Assembly: GCA_914767715.1 (NCBI GenBank)
Contig: OU612071.1
Location: 8,107,493-8,171,492 of the forward strand
Origin: Membranipora membranacea
Taxonomy: Eukaryota; Bryozoa; Gymnolaemata; Cheilostomatida; Membraniporidae
DNA: 64,000 nucleotides
Direction of reading: 5' to 3'
The position numbers and the translations under genes are program-made. The first letter of the stretch is position 1; each line of letters opens with the position of its first letter. The notes under the pieces are model-generated. The model saw only the letters and a program-made list of their open reading frames with translations, ran no database searches and was not told the origin of the DNA. Shown here piece after piece: positions 10,723 through 24,457 of this stretch.

Positions 10723-13700
10723 AAACGGCGGCAATAAAAAATTAAAAGTTTGTCGCAATCATATCAAACTCAGACCAGTTCAAGCCCTTATATACCTCAT
10801 TCAAAATCCAGAATATGTAGATTCTCGGATAGCCTGGTGGCTTGTAACGCTGACTTGAAATTCACAAAAATATACCAAGGGAGGGTATCACGCTTTTTTT
10901 CCGCTCGGATCAAAAAATAGATTTGCTTCGAACCTACCTCATAAGGTGAAGCAACTCCTGCTCATTTCAAATCTGAAATCCGTTTAGCTCTGAGGGTCTT
11001 TGTTCTCAGTCAGCATCCGTCTTAACGAGGCTCACTTTTGCTCTAAAAAAACATGCCAAACGGCGGCAATAAAAAATTAAAAGTTTGTCGCAATCATATC
11101 AAACTCAGACCAGTTCAAGCCCTTATATACCTCATTCAAAATCCAGAATATGTAGATTCTCGGATAGCCTGGTGGCTTGTAACGCTGACTTGAAATTTAC
11201 AAAAATATACCAAGGGAGGGTATCACGCTTTTTTTCCGCTCGGATCAAAAAATAGATTTGCTTCTAACCTACCTCATAAGGTGAAGCAACTCCTGCTCAT
11301 TTCAAATCTGAAATCCGTTTAGCTCTGAGGGTCTTTGTTCTCAGTCAGCATCCGTCTTAACGAGGCTCACTTTTGCTCTAAAAAAACATGCCAAACGGCG
11401 GCAATAAAAAATTAAAAGTTTGTCGCAATCATATCAAACTCAGACCAGTTCAAGCCCTTATATACCTCATTCAAAATCCAGAATATGGAGATTCTCGGAT
11501 AGCCTGGTGGCTTGTAACGCTGACTTGAAATTTACAAAAATATACCAAGGGAGGGTATCACGCTTTTTTTCCGCTCGGATCAAAAAATAGATTTGCTTCT
11601 AACCTACCTCATAAGGTGAAGCAACTCCTGCTCATTTCAAATCTGAATTCCGTTTAGCTCTGAGGGTCTTTGTTCTCAGTCAGCGTCCGTCTTAACGAGG
11701 CTCACTTTTGCTCTAAAAAAACATGCCAAACGGCGGCAATAAAAAATTAAAAGTTTGTCGCAATCATATCAAACTCAGACCAGTTCAAGCCCTTATATAC
11801 CTCATTCAAAATCCAGAATATGTAGATTCTCGGATAGCCTGGTGGCTTGTAACGCTGACTTGAAATTCACAAAAATATACCAAGGGAGGGTATCACGCTT
11901 TTTTTCCGCTCGGATCAAAAAATAGATTTGCTTCTAACCTACCTCATAAGGTGAAGCAACTCCTGCTCATTTCAAATCTGAAATCCGTTTAGCTCTGAGG
12001 GTCTTTGTTCTCAGTCAGCATCCGTCTTAACGAGGCTCACTTTTGCTCTAAAAAAACATGCCAAACGGCGGCAATAAAAAATTAAAAGTTTGTCGCAATC
12101 ATATCAAACTCAGACCAGTTCAAGCCCTTATATACCTCATTCAAAATCCAGAATATGTAGATTCTCGGATAGCCTTGTGGCTTGTAACGCTGACTTGAAA
12201 TTTACAAAAATATACCAAGGGAGGGTATCACGCTTTTTTTCCGCTCGGATCAAAAAATAGATTTGCTTCTAACCTACCTCATAAGGTGAAGCAACTCCTG
12301 CTCATTTCAAATCCGAATTCTGTTTAGCTCTGAGGGTCTTTGTTCTCAGTCAGCGTCCGTCTTAACGAGGCTCACTTTTGCTCTAAAAAAACATGCCAAA
12401 CGGCGGCAATAAAAAATTAAAAGTTTGTCGCAATCATATCAAACTCAGACCAGTTCAAGCCCTTATATACCTCATTCAAAATCCAGAATATGTAGATTCT
12501 CGGATAGCCTGGTGGCTTGTAACGCTGACTTGAAATTCACAAAAATATACCAAGGGAGGGTATCACGCTTTTTTTCCGCTCGGATCAAAAAATAGATTTG
12601 CTTCTAACCTACCTCATAAGGTGAAGCAACTCCTGCTCATTTCAAATCTGAAATCCGTTTAGCTCTGAGGGTCTTTGTTCTCAGTCAGCATCCGTCTTAA
12701 CGAGGCTCACTTTTGCTCTAAAAAAACATGCCAAACGGCGGCAATAAAAAATTAAAAGTTTGTCGCAATCATATCAAACTCAGACCAGTTCAAGCCCTTA
12801 TATACCTCATTCAAAATCCAGAATATGTAGATTCTCGGATAGCCTGGTGGCTTGTAACGCTGACTTGAAATTTACAAAAGTATACCAAGGGAGGGTATCA
12901 CGCTTTTTTTCCGCTCGGATCAAAAAATAGATTTGCTTCTAACCTACCTCATAAGGTGAAGCAACTCCTGCTCATTTCAAATCTGAAATCCGTTTAGCTC
13001 TGAGGGTCTTTGTTCTCAGTCAGCGTCCGTCTTAACGAGGCTCACTTTTGCTCTAAAAAAACATGCCAAACGGCGGCAATAAAAAATTAAAAGTTTGTCG
13101 CAATCATATCAAACTCAGACCAGTTCAAGCCCTTATATACCTCATTCAAAATCCAGAATATGGAGATTCTCGGATAGCCTGGTGGCTTGTAACGCTGACT
13201 TGAAATTTACAAAAATATACCAAGGGAGGGTATCACGCTTTTTTTCCGCTCGGATCAAAAAATAGATTTGCTTCTAACCTACCTCATAAGGTGAAGCAAC
13301 TCCTGCTCATTTCAAATCTGAATTCCGTTTAGCTCTGAGGGTCTTTGTTCTCAGTCAGCGTCCGTCTTAACGAGGCTCACTTTTGCTCTAAAAAAACATG
13401 CCAAACGGCGGCAATAAAAAATTAAAAGTTTGTCGCAATCATATCAAACTCAGACCAGTTCAAGCCCTTATATACCTCATTCAAAATCCAGAATATGTAG
13501 ATTCTCGGATAGCCTGGTGGCTTGTAACGCTGACTTGAAATTCACAAAAATATACCAAGGGAGGGTATCACGCTTTTTTTCCGCTCGGATCAAAAAATAG
13601 ATTTGCTTCTAACCTACCTCATAAGGTGAAGCAACTCCTGCTCATTTCAAATCTGAAATCCGTTTAGCTCTGAGGGTCTTTGTTCTCAGTCAGCATCCGT

Positions 13701-15747
13701 CTTAACGAGGCTCACTTTTGCTCTAAAAAAACATGCCAAACGGCGGCAATAAAAAATTAAAAGTTTGTCGCAATCATATCAAACTCAGACCAGTTCAAGC
13801 CCTTATATACCTCATTCAATATCCAGAATATGTAGATTCTCGGATAGCCTGGTGGCTTGTAACGCTGACTTGAAATTTACAAAAATATACCAAGGGAGGG
13901 TATCACGCTTTTTTTCCGCTCGGATCAAAAAATAGATTTGCTTCTAACCTACCTCATAAGGTGAAGCAACTCCTGCTCATTTCAAATCTGAAATCCGTTT
14001 AGCTCTGAGGGTCTTTGTTCTCAGTCAGCATCCGTCTTAACGAGGCTCACTTTTGCTCTAAAAAAACATGCCAAACGGCGGCAATAAAAAATTAAAAGTT
14101 TGTCGCAATCATATCAAACTCAGACCAGTTCAAGCCCTTATATACCTCATTCAAAATCCAGAATATGTAGATTCTCGGATAGCCTGGTGGCTTGTAACGC
14201 TGACTTGAAATTCACAAAAATATACCAAGGGAGGGTATCACGCTTTTTTTCCGCTCGGATCAAAAAATAGATTTGCTTCTAACCTACCTCATAAGGTGAA
14301 GCAACTCCTGCTCATTTCAAATCTGAAATCCGTTTAGCTCTGAGGGTCTTTGTTCTCAGTCAGCATCCGTCTTAACGAGGCTCACTTTTGCTCTAAAAAA
14401 ACATGCCAAACGGCGGCAATAAAAAATTAAAAGTTTGTCGCAATCATATCAAACTCAGACCAGTTCAAGCCCTTATATACCTCATTCAAAATCCAGAATA
14501 TGTAGATTCTCGGATAGCCTGGTGGCTTGTAACGCTGACTTGAAATTTACAAAAATATACCAAGGGAGGGTATCACGCTTTTTTTCCGCTCGGATCAAAA
14601 AATAGATTTGCTTCTAACCTACCTCATAAGGTGAAGCAACTCCTGCTCATTTCAAATCTGAATTCCGTTTAGCTCTGAGGGTCTTTGTTCTCAGTCAGCG
14701 TCCGTCTTAACGAGGCTCACTTTTGCTCTAAAAAAACATGCCAAACGGCGGCAATAAAAAATTAAAAGTTTGTCGCAATCATATCAAACTCAGACCAGTT
14801 CAAGCCCTTATATACCTCATTCAAAATCCAGAATATGTAGATTCTCGGATAGCCTGGTGGCTTGTAACGCTGACTTGAAATTTACAAAAGTATACCAAGG
14901 GAGGGTATCACGCTTTTTTTCCGCTCGGATCAAAAAATAGATTTGCTTCTAACCTACCTCATAAGGTGAAGCAACTCCTGCTCATTTCAAATCTGAAATC
15001 CGTTTAGCTCTGAGGGTCTTTGTTCTCAGTCAGCATCCGTCTTAACGAGGCTCACTTTTGCTCTAAAAAAACATGCCAAACGGCGGCAATAAAAAATTAA
15101 AAGTTTGTCGCAATCATATCAAACTCAGACCAGTTCAAGCCCTTATATACCTCATTCAAAATCCAGAATATGTAGATTCTCGGATAGCCTGGTGGCTTGT
15201 AACGCTGACTTGAAATTCACAAAAATATACCAAGGGAGGGTATCACGCTTTTTTTCCGCTCGGATCAAAAAATAGATTTGCTTCTAACCTACCTCATAAG
15301 GTGAAGCAACTCCTGCTCATTTCAAATCTGAAATCCGTTGAGCTCTGAGGGTCTTTGTTCTCAGTCAGCATCCGTCTTAACGAGGCTCACTTTTGCTCTA
15401 AAAAAACATGCCAAACGGCGGCAATAAAAAATTAAAAGTTTGTCGCAATCATATCAAACTCAGACCAGTTCAAGCCCTTATATACCTCATTCAAAATCCA
15501 GAATATGTAGATTCTCGGATAGCCTGGTGGCTTGTAACGCTGACTTGAAATTCACAAAAATATACCAAGGGAGGGTATCACGCTTTTTTTCCGCTCGGAT
15601 CAAAAAATAGATTTGCTTCTAACCTACCTCATAAGGTGAAGCAACTCCTGCTCATTTCAAATCTGAAATCCGTTTAGCTCTGAGGGTCTTTGTTCTCAGT
15701 CAGCATCCGTCTTAACGAGGCTCACTTTTGCTCTAAAAAAACATGCC
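10723..15747 (+). repeat. Irregular mosaic zone (monomers 33-47)
   Basis: The type order is A B C2 A BC A B C2 A B A BC B A A, where BC is a hybrid with T96 and T141 of B followed by T256, G260 and G293 of C2. HOR phase is broken repeatedly, including two adjacent A copies at 15078 and 15413. Private or locally shared changes are frequent: AGCCTTGTGG at monomer 37, AAAAGTATACC in monomers 39 and 45 (exactly 2010 bp apart), TTCAATATCC in monomer 42, CCGTTGAGC in monomer 46. No gene or other sequence is present. Confidence 0.85.
12063..12397 (+). repeat. Monomer 37, divergent BC hybrid
   Basis: This is one of the most divergent copies. It has AGCCTTGTGG for AGCCTGGTGG inside the tRNA-like A box, and AATCCGAATTCTGTTT where C2 reads AATCTGAATTCCGTTT. 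The EcoRI site is still intact. Its left half is B-like and its right half C-like. Confidence 0.8.
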
Positions 15748-18700
15748 AAACGGCGGCAATAAAAAATTAAAAGTTTGTCGCAATCATATCAAACTCAGAC
15801 CAGTTCAAGCCCTTATATACCTCATTCAAAATCCAGAATATGTAGATTCTCGGATAGCCTGGTGGCTTGTAACGCTGACTTGAAATTTACAAAAATATAA
15901 CAAGGGAGGGTATCACGCTTTTTTTCCGCTCGGATCAAAAAATAGATTTGCTTCTAACCTACCTCATAAGGTGAAGCAACTCCTGCTCATTTCAAATCTG
16001 AATTCCGTTTAGCTCTGAGGGTCTTTGTTCTCAGTCAGCGTCCGTCTTAACGAGGCTCACTTTTGCTCTAAAAAAGCATGCCAAACGGCGGCAATAAAAA
16101 ATTAAAAGTTTGTCGCAATCATATCAAACTCAGACCAGTTCAAGCCCTTATATACCTCATTCAAAATCCAGAATATGTAGATTCTCGGATAGCCTGGTGG
16201 CTTGTAACGCTGACTTGAAATTCACAAAAATATACCAAGGGAGGGTATCACGCTTTTTTTCCGCTCGGATCAAAAAATAGATTTGCTTCTAACCCACCTC
16301 ATAAGGTGAAGCAACTCCTGCTCATTTCAAATCTGAAATCCGTTTAGCTCTGAGGGTCTTTGTTCTCAGTCAGCATCCGTCTTAACGAGGCTCACTTTTG
16401 CTCTAAAAAAACATGCCAAACGGCGGCAATAAAAAATTAAAAGTTTGTCGCAATCATATCAAACTCAGACCAGTTCAAGCCCTTATATACCTCATTCAGA
16501 ATCCAGAATATGTAGATTCTCGGATAGCCTGGTGGCTTGTGACGCTGACTTGAAATTTACAAAAATATACCAAGGGAGGGTATCACGCTTTTTTTCCGCT
16601 CGGATCAAAAAATAGATTTGCTTCTAACCTACCTCATAAGGTGAAGCAACTCCTGCTCATTTCAAATCTGAATTCCGTTTAGCTCTGAGGGTCTTTGTTC
16701 TCAGTCAGCGTCCGTCTTAACGAGGCTCACTTTTGCTCTAAAAAAACATGCCAAACGGCGGCAATAAAAAATTAAAAGTTTGTCGCAATCATATCAAACT
16801 CAGACCAGTTCAAGCCCTTATATACCTCATTCAAAATCCAGAATATGTAGATTCTCGGATAGCCTGGTGGCTTGTAACGCTGACTTGAAATTCACAAAAA
16901 TATACCAAGGGAGGGTATCACGCTTTTTTTCCGCTCGGATCAAAAAATAGATTTGCTTCTAACCTACCTCATAAGGTGAAGCAACTCCTGCTCATTTCAA
17001 ATCTGAAATCCGTTTAGCTCTGAGGGTCTTTGTTCTCAGTCAGCATCCGTCTTAACGAGGCTCACTTTTGCTCTAAAAAAACATGCCAAACGGCGGCAAT
17101 AAAAAATTAAAAGTTTGTCGCAATCATATCAAACTCAGACCAGTTCAAGCCCTTATATACCTCATTCAAAATCCAGAATATGTAGATTCTCGGATAGCCT
17201 GGTGGCTTGTAACGCTGACTTGAAATTTACAAAAATATACCAAGGGAGGGTATCACGCTTTTTTTCCGCTCGGATCAAAAAATAGATTTGCTTCTAACCT
17301 ACCTCATAAGGTGAAGCAACTCCTGCTCATTTCAAATCTGAAATCCGTTTAGCTCTGAGGGTCTTCGTTCTCAGTCAGCATCCGTCTTAACGAGGCTCAC
17401 TTTTGCTCTAAAAAAACATGCCAAACGGCGGCAATAAAAAATTAAAAGTTTGTCGCAATCATATCAAACTCAGACCAGTTCAAGCCCTTATATACCTCAT
17501 TCAAAATCCAGAATATGGAGATTCTCGGATAGCCTGGTGGCTTGTAACGCTGACTTGAAATTCACAAAACTATACCAAGGGAGGGTATCACGCTTTTTTT
17601 CCGCTCGGATCAAAAAATAGATTTGCTTCTAACCTACCTCATAAGGTGAAGCAACTCCTGCTCATTTCAAATCTGAAATCCGTATAGCTCTGAGGGTCTT
17701 TGTTCTCAGTCAGCATCCGTCTTAACGAGGCTCACTTTTGCTCTAAAAAAACATGCCAAACGGCGGCAATAAAAAATTAAAAGTTTGTCGCAATCATATC
17801 AAACTCAGACCAGTTCAAGCCCTTATATACCTCATTCAAAATCCAGAATATGTAGATTCTCGGATAGCCTGGTGGCTTGTAACGCTGACTTGAAATTTAC
17901 AAAAATATACCAAGGGAGGGTATCACGCTTTTTTTCCGCTCGGATCAAAAAATAGATTTGCTTCTAACCTACCTCATAAGGTGAAGCAACTCCTGCTCAT
18001 TTCAAATCTGAAATCCGTTTAGCTCTGAGGGTCTTTGTTCTCAGTCAGCATCCGTCTTAACGAGGCTCACTTTTGCTCTAAAAAAACATGCCAAACGGCG
18101 GCAATAAAAAATTAAAAGTTTGTCGCAATCATATCAAACTCAGACCAGTTCAAGCCCTTATATACCTCATTCAAAATCCAGAATATGGAGATTCTCGGAT
18201 AGCCTGGTGGCTTGTAACGCTGACTTGAAATTTACAAAAATATACCAAGGGAGGGTATCACGCTTTTTTTCCGCTCGGATCAAAAAATAGATTTGCTTCT
18301 AACCTACCTCATAAGGTGAAGCAACTCCTGCTCATTTCAAATCTGAATTCCGTTTAGCTCTGAGAGTCTTTGTTCTCAGTCAGCGTCCGTCTTAACGAGG
18401 CTCACTTTTGCTCTAAAAAAACATGCCAAACGGCGGCAATAAAAAATTAAAAGTTTGTCGCAATCATATCAAACTCAGACCAGTTCAAGCCCTTATATAC
18501 CTCATTCAAAATCCAGAATATGTAGATTCTCGGATAGCCTGGTGGCTTGTAACGCTGACTTGAAATTCACAAAAATATACCAAGGGAGGGTATCACGCTT
18601 TTTTTCCGCTCGGATCAAAAAATAGATTTGCTTCTAACCTACCTCATAAGGTGAAGCAACTCCTGCTCATTTCAAATCTGAAATCCGTTTAGCTCTGAGG

Positions 18701-20102
18701 GTCTTTGTTCTCAGTCAGCATCCGTCTTAACGAGGCTCACTTTTGCTCTAAAAAAACATGCCAAACGGCGGCAATAAAAAATTAAAAGTTTGTCGCAATC
18801 ATATCAAACTCAGACCAGTTCAAGCCCTTATATACCTCATTCAAAATCCAGAATATGTAGATTCTCGGATAGCCTGGTGGCTTGTAACGCTGACTTGAAA
18901 TTTACAAAAATATACCAAGGGAGGGTATCACGCTTTTTTTCCGCTCGGATCAAAAAATAGATTTGCTTCTAACCTACCTCATAAGGTGAAGCAACTCCTG
19001 CTCATTTCAAATCTGAAATCCGTTTAGCTCTGAGGGTCTTTGTTCTCAGTCAGCATCCGTCTTAACGAGGCTCACTTTTGCTCTAATAAAACATGCCAAA
19101 CGGCGGCAATAAAAAATTAAAAGTTTGTCGCAATCATATCAAACTCAGACCAGTTCAAGCCCTTATATACCTCATTCAAAATCCAGAATATGGAGATTCT
19201 CGGATAGCCTGGTGGCTTGTAACGCTGACTTGAAATTTACAAAAATATACCAAGGGAGGGTATCACGCTTTTTTCCCGCTCGGATCAAAAAATAGATTTG
19301 CTTCTAACCTACCTCATAAGGTGAAGCAACTCCTGCTCATTTCAAATCTGAATTCCGTTTAGCTCTGAGGGTCTTTGTTCTCAGTCAGCGTCCGTCTTAA
19401 CGAGGCTCACTTTTGCTCTAAAAAAACATGCCAAACGGCGGCAATAAAAAATTAAAAGTTTGTCGCAATCATATCAAACTCAGACCAGTTCAAGCCCTTA
19501 TATACCTCATTCAAAATCCAGAATATGTAGATTCTCGGATAGCCTGGTGGCTTGTAACGCTGACTTGAAATTCACAAAAATATACCAAGGGAGGGTATCA
19601 CGCTTTTTTTCCGCTCGGATCAAAAAATAGATTTGCTTCTAACCTACCTCATAAGGTGAAGCAACTCCTGCTCATTTCAAATCTGAAATCCGTTTAGCTC
19701 TGAGGGTCTTTGTTCTCAGTCAGCATCCGTCTTAACGAGGCTCACTTTTGCTCTAAAAAAACATGCCAAACGGCGGCAATAAAAAATTAAAAGTTTGTCG
19801 CAATCATATCAAACTCAGACCAGTTCAAGCCCTTATATACCTCATTCAAAATCCAGAATATGTAGATTCTCGGATAGCCTGGTGGCTTGTAACGCTGACT
19901 TGAAATTTACAAAAATATACCAAGGGAGGGTATCACGCTTTTTTTCCGCTCGGATCAAAAAATAGATTTGCTTCTAACCTACCTCATAAGGTGAAGCAAC
20001 TCCTGCTCATTTCAAATCTGAAATCCGTTTAGCTCTGAGGGTCTTTGTTCTCAGTCAGCATCCGTCTTAACGAGGCTCACTTTTGCTCTAAAAAAACATG
20101 CC
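15748..20102 (+). repeat. 13-monomer unit, copy 1 (4355 bp, monomers 48-60)
   Basis: The order is BC A BC A B C/A B C2 A B C2 A B. Rare bases recur 4355 bp downstream: A at 15900 (pair 20255), C at 16295 (20650), G at 16541 (20896), C at 17366 (21721), A at 18365 (22720), T at 19087 (23442) and C at 19275 (23630). Seven rare changes in the same order and spacing prove a segmental tandem duplication of 13 monomers rather than independent mutation. Copy-specific changes I noticed are AAAAAGCATGCC (monomer 48), TTCAGAATCC (monomer 50) and AAAACTATACC (monomer 53). Confidence 0.93.
17423..17757 (+). repeat. Monomer 53, C/A hybrid
   Basis: It has the C marker G96 followed by the A markers C141, A256, G260 and A293, plus CCGTATAGC for CCGTTTAGC. 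The switch from C to A sequence lies between positions 96 and 141. It takes the place of a C monomer, and lacks the EcoRI site. It is matched by monomer 66 at 21778 in the second 13-monomer copy, so the hybrid formed before that duplication. Confidence 0.87.
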
Positions 20103-23100
20103 AAACGGCGGCAATAAAAAATTAAAAGTTTGTCGCAATCATATCAAACTCAGACCAGTTCAAGCCCTTATATACCTCATTCAAAATCCAGAATATGTAG
20201 ATTCTCGGATAGCCTGGTGGCTTGTAACGCTGACTTGAAATTTACAAAAATATAACAAGGGAGGGTATCACGCTTTTTTTCCGCTCGGATCAAAAAATAG
20301 ATTTGCTTCTAACCTACCTCATAAGGTGAAGCAACTCCTGCTCATTTCAAATCTGAATTCCGTTTAGCTCTGAGGGTCTTTGTTCTCAGTCAGCGTCCGT
20401 CTTAACGAGGCTCACTTTTGCTCTAAAAAAACATGCCAAACGGCGGCAATAAAAAATTAAAAGTTTGTCGCAATCATATCAAACTCAGACCAGTTCAAGC
20501 CCTTATATACCTCATTCAAAATCCAGAATATGTAGATTCTCGGATAGCCTGGTGGCTTGTAACGCTGACTTGAAATTCACAAAAATATACCAAGGGAGGG
20601 TATCACGCTTTTTTTCCGCTCGGATCAAAAAATAGATTTGCTTCTAACCCACCTCATAAGGTGAAGCAACTCCTGCTCATTTCAAATCTGAAATCCGTTT
20701 AGCTCTGAGGGTCTTTGTTCTCAGTCAGCATCCGTCTTAACGAGGCTCACTTTTGCTCTAAAAAAACATGCCAAACGGCGGCAATAAAAAATACAAAGTT
20801 TGTCGCAATCATATCAAACTCAGACCAGTTCAAGCCCTTATATACCTCATTCAAAATCCAGAATATGTAGATTCTCGGATAGCCTGGTGGCTTGTGACGC
20901 TGACTTGAAATTTACAAAAATATACCAAGGGAGGGTATCACGCTTTTTTTCCGCTCGGATCAAAAAATAGATTTGCTTCTAACCTACCTCATAAGGTGAA
21001 GCAACTCCTGCTCATTTCAAATCTGAATTCCGTTTAGCTCTGAGGGTCTTTGTTCTCAGTCAGCGTCCGTCTTAACGAGGCTCACTTTTGCTCTAAAAAA
21101 ACATGCCAAACGGCGGCAATAAAAAATTAAAAGTTTGTCGCAATCATATCAAACTCAGACCAGTTCAAGCCCTTATATACCTCATTCAAAATCCAGAATA
21201 TGTAGATTCTCGGATAGCCTGGTGGCTTGTAACGCTGACTTGAAATTCACAAAAATATACCAAGGGAGGGTATCACGCTTTTTTTCCGCTCGGATCAAAA
21301 AATAGATTTGCTTCTAACCTACCTCATAAGGTGAAGCAACTCCTGCTCATTTCAAATCTGAAATCCGTTTAGCTCTGAGGGTCTTTGTTCTCAGTCAGCA
21401 TCCGTCTTAACGAGGCTCACTTTTGCTCTAAAAAAACATGCCAAACGGCGGCAATAAAAAATTAAAAGTTTGTCGCAATCATATCAAACTCAGACCAGTT
21501 CAAGCCCTTATATACCTCATTCAAAATCCAGAATATGTAGATTCTCGGATAGCCTGGTGGCTTGTAACGCTGACTTGAAATTTACAAAAATATACCAAGG
21601 GAGGGTATCACGCTTTTTTTCCGCTCGGATCAAAAAATAGATTTGCTTCTAACCTACCTCATAAGGTGAAGCAACTCCTGCTCATTTCAAATCTGAAATC
21701 CGTTTAGCTCTGAGGGTCTTCGTTCTCAGTCAGCATCCGTCTTAACGAGGCTCACTTTTGCTCTAAAAAAACATGCCAAACGGCGGCAATAAAAAATTAA
21801 AAGTTTGTCGCAATCATATCAAACTCAGACCAGTTCAAGCCCTTATATACCTCATTCAAAATCCAGAATATGGAGATTCTCGGATAGCCTGGTGGCTTGT
21901 AACGCTGACTTGAAATTCACAAAAATATACCAAGGGAGGGTATCACGCTTTTTTTCCGCTCGGATCAAAAAATAGATTTGCTTCTAACCTACCTCATAAG
22001 GTGAAGCAACTCCTGCTCATTTCAAATCTGAAATCCGTATAGCTCTGAGGGTCTTTGTTCTCAGTCAGCATCCGTCTTAACGAGGCTCACTTTTGCTCTA
22101 AAAAAACATGCCAAACGGCGGCAATAAAAAATTAAAAGTTTGTCGCAATCATATCAAACTCAGACCAGTTCAAGCCCTTATATACCTCATTCAAAATCCA
22201 GAATATGTAGATTCTCGGATAGCCTGGTGGCTTGTAACGCTGACTTGAAATTTACAAAAATATACCAAGGGAGGGTATCACGCTTTTTTTCCGCTCGGAT
22301 CAAAAAATAGATTTGCTTCTAACCTACCTCATAAGGTGAAGCAACTCCTGCTCATTTCAAATCTGAAATCCGTTTAGCTCTGAGGGTCTTTGTTCTCAGT
22401 CAGCATCCGTCTTAACGAGGCTCACTTTTGCTCTAAAAAAACATGCCAAACGGCGGCAATAAAAAATTAAAAGTTTGTCGCAATCATATCAAACTCAGAC
22501 CAGTTCAAGCCCTTATATACCTCATTCAAAATCCAGAATATGGAGATTCTCGGATAGCCTGGTGGCTTGTAACGCTGACTTGAAATTTACAAAAATATAC
22601 CAAGGGAGGGTATCACGCTTTTTTTCCGCTCGGATCAAAAAATAGATTTGCTTCTAACCTACCTCATAAGGTGAAGCAACTCCTGCTCATTTCAAATCTG
22701 AATTCCGTTTAGCTCTGAGAGTCTTTGTTCTCAGTCAGCGTCCGTCTTAACGAGGCTCACTTTTGCTCTAAAAAAACATGCCAAACGGCGGCAATAAAAA
22801 ATTAAAAGTTTGTCGCAATCATATCAAACTCAGACCAGTTCAAGCCCTTATATACCTCATTCAAAATCCAGAATATGTAGATTCTCGGATAGCCTGGTGG
22901 CTTGTAACGCTGACTTGAAATTCACAAAAATATACCAAGGGAGGGTATCACGTTTTTTTTCCGCTCGGATCAAAAAATAGATTTGCTTCTAACCTACCTC
23001 ATAAGGTGAAGCAACTCCTGCTCATTTCAAATCTGAAATCCGTTTAGCTCTGAGGGTCTTTGTTCTCAGTCAGCATCCGTCTTAACGAGGCTCACTTTTG

Positions 23101-24457
23101 CTCTAAAAAAACATGCCAAACGGCGGCAATAAAAAATTAAAAGTTTGTCGCAATCATATCAAACTCAGACCAGTTCAAGCCCTTATATACCTCATTCAAA
23201 ATCCAGAATATGTAGATTCTCGGATAGCCTGGTGGCTTGTAACGCTGACTTGAAATTTACAAAAATATACCAAGGGAGGGTATCACGCTTTTTTTCCGCT
23301 CGGATCAAAAAATAGATTTGCTTCTAACCTACCTCATAAGGTGAAGCAACTCCTGCTCATTTCAAATCTGAAATCCGTTTAGCTCTGAGGGTCTTTGTTC
23401 TCAGTCAGCATCCGTCTTAACGAGGCTCACTTTTGCTCTAATAAAACATGCCAAACGGCGGCAATAAAAAATTAAAAGTTTGTCGCAATCATATCAAACT
23501 CAGACCAGTTCAAGCCCTTATATACCTCATTCAAAATCCAGAATATGGAGATTCTCGGATAGCCTGGTGGCTTGTAACGCTGACTTGAAATTTACAAAAA
23601 TATACCAAGGGAGGGTATCACGCTTTTTTCCCGCTCGGATCAAAAAATAGATTTGCTTCTAACCTACCTCATAAGGTGAAGCAACTCCTGCTCATTTCAA
23701 ATCTGAATTCCGTTTAGCTCTGAGGGTCTTTGTTCTCAGTCAGCGTCCGTCTTAACGAGGCTCACTTTTGCTCTAAAAAAACATGCCAAACGGCGGCAAT
23801 AAAAAATTAAAAGTTTGTCGCAATCATATCAAACTCAGACCAGTTCAAGCCCTTATATACCTCATTCAAAATCCAGAATATGTAGATTCTCGGATAGCCT
23901 GGTGGCTTGTAACGCTGACTTGAAATTCACAAAAATATACCAAGGGAGGGTATCACGCTTTTTTTCCGCTCGGATCAAAAAATAGATTTGCTTCTAACCT
24001 ACCTCATAAGGTGAAGCAACTCCTGCTCATTTCAAATCTGAAATCCGTTTAGCTCTGAGGGTCTTTGTTCTCAGTCAGCATCCGTCTTAACGAGGCTCAC
24101 TTTTGCTCTAAAAAAACATGCCAAACGGCGGCAATAAAAAATTAAAAGTTTGTCGCAATCATATCAAACTCAGACCAGTTCAAGCCCTTATATACCTCAT
24201 TCAAAATCCAGAATATGTAGATTCTCGGATAGCCTGGTGGCTTGTAACGCTGACTTGAAATTTACAAAAATATACCAAGGGAGGGTATCACGCTTTTTTT
24301 CCGCTCGGATCAAAAAATAGATTTGCTTCTAACCTACCTCATAAGGTGAAGCAACTCCTGCTCATTTCAAATCTGAATTCCGTTTAGCTCTGAGGGTCTT
24401 TGTTCTCAGTCAGCGTCCGTCTTAACGAGGCTCACTTTTGCTCTAAAAAAACATGCC
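20103..24457 (+). repeat. 13-monomer unit, copy 2 (monomers 61-73)
   Basis: This block follows copy 1 with no gap. Copy-specific changes I noticed are AAAAAATACAAAG in monomer 63 and CACGTTTTTTTTCC in monomer 69. Correspondence is clean through monomer 72 (to 24122). The last monomer here is a BC hybrid whereas its partner at 19768 is plain B, so the copied segment ends inside monomer 73, between monomer positions 141 and 256. Confidence 0.92.
21778..22112 (+). repeat. Monomer 66, C/A hybrid (copy of monomer 53)
   Basis: It carries the same marker pattern and the same CCGTATAGC change as the monomer 4355 bp upstream, but lacks that copy's AAAACTATACC change, which therefore arose after the duplication. 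Confidence 0.87.
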
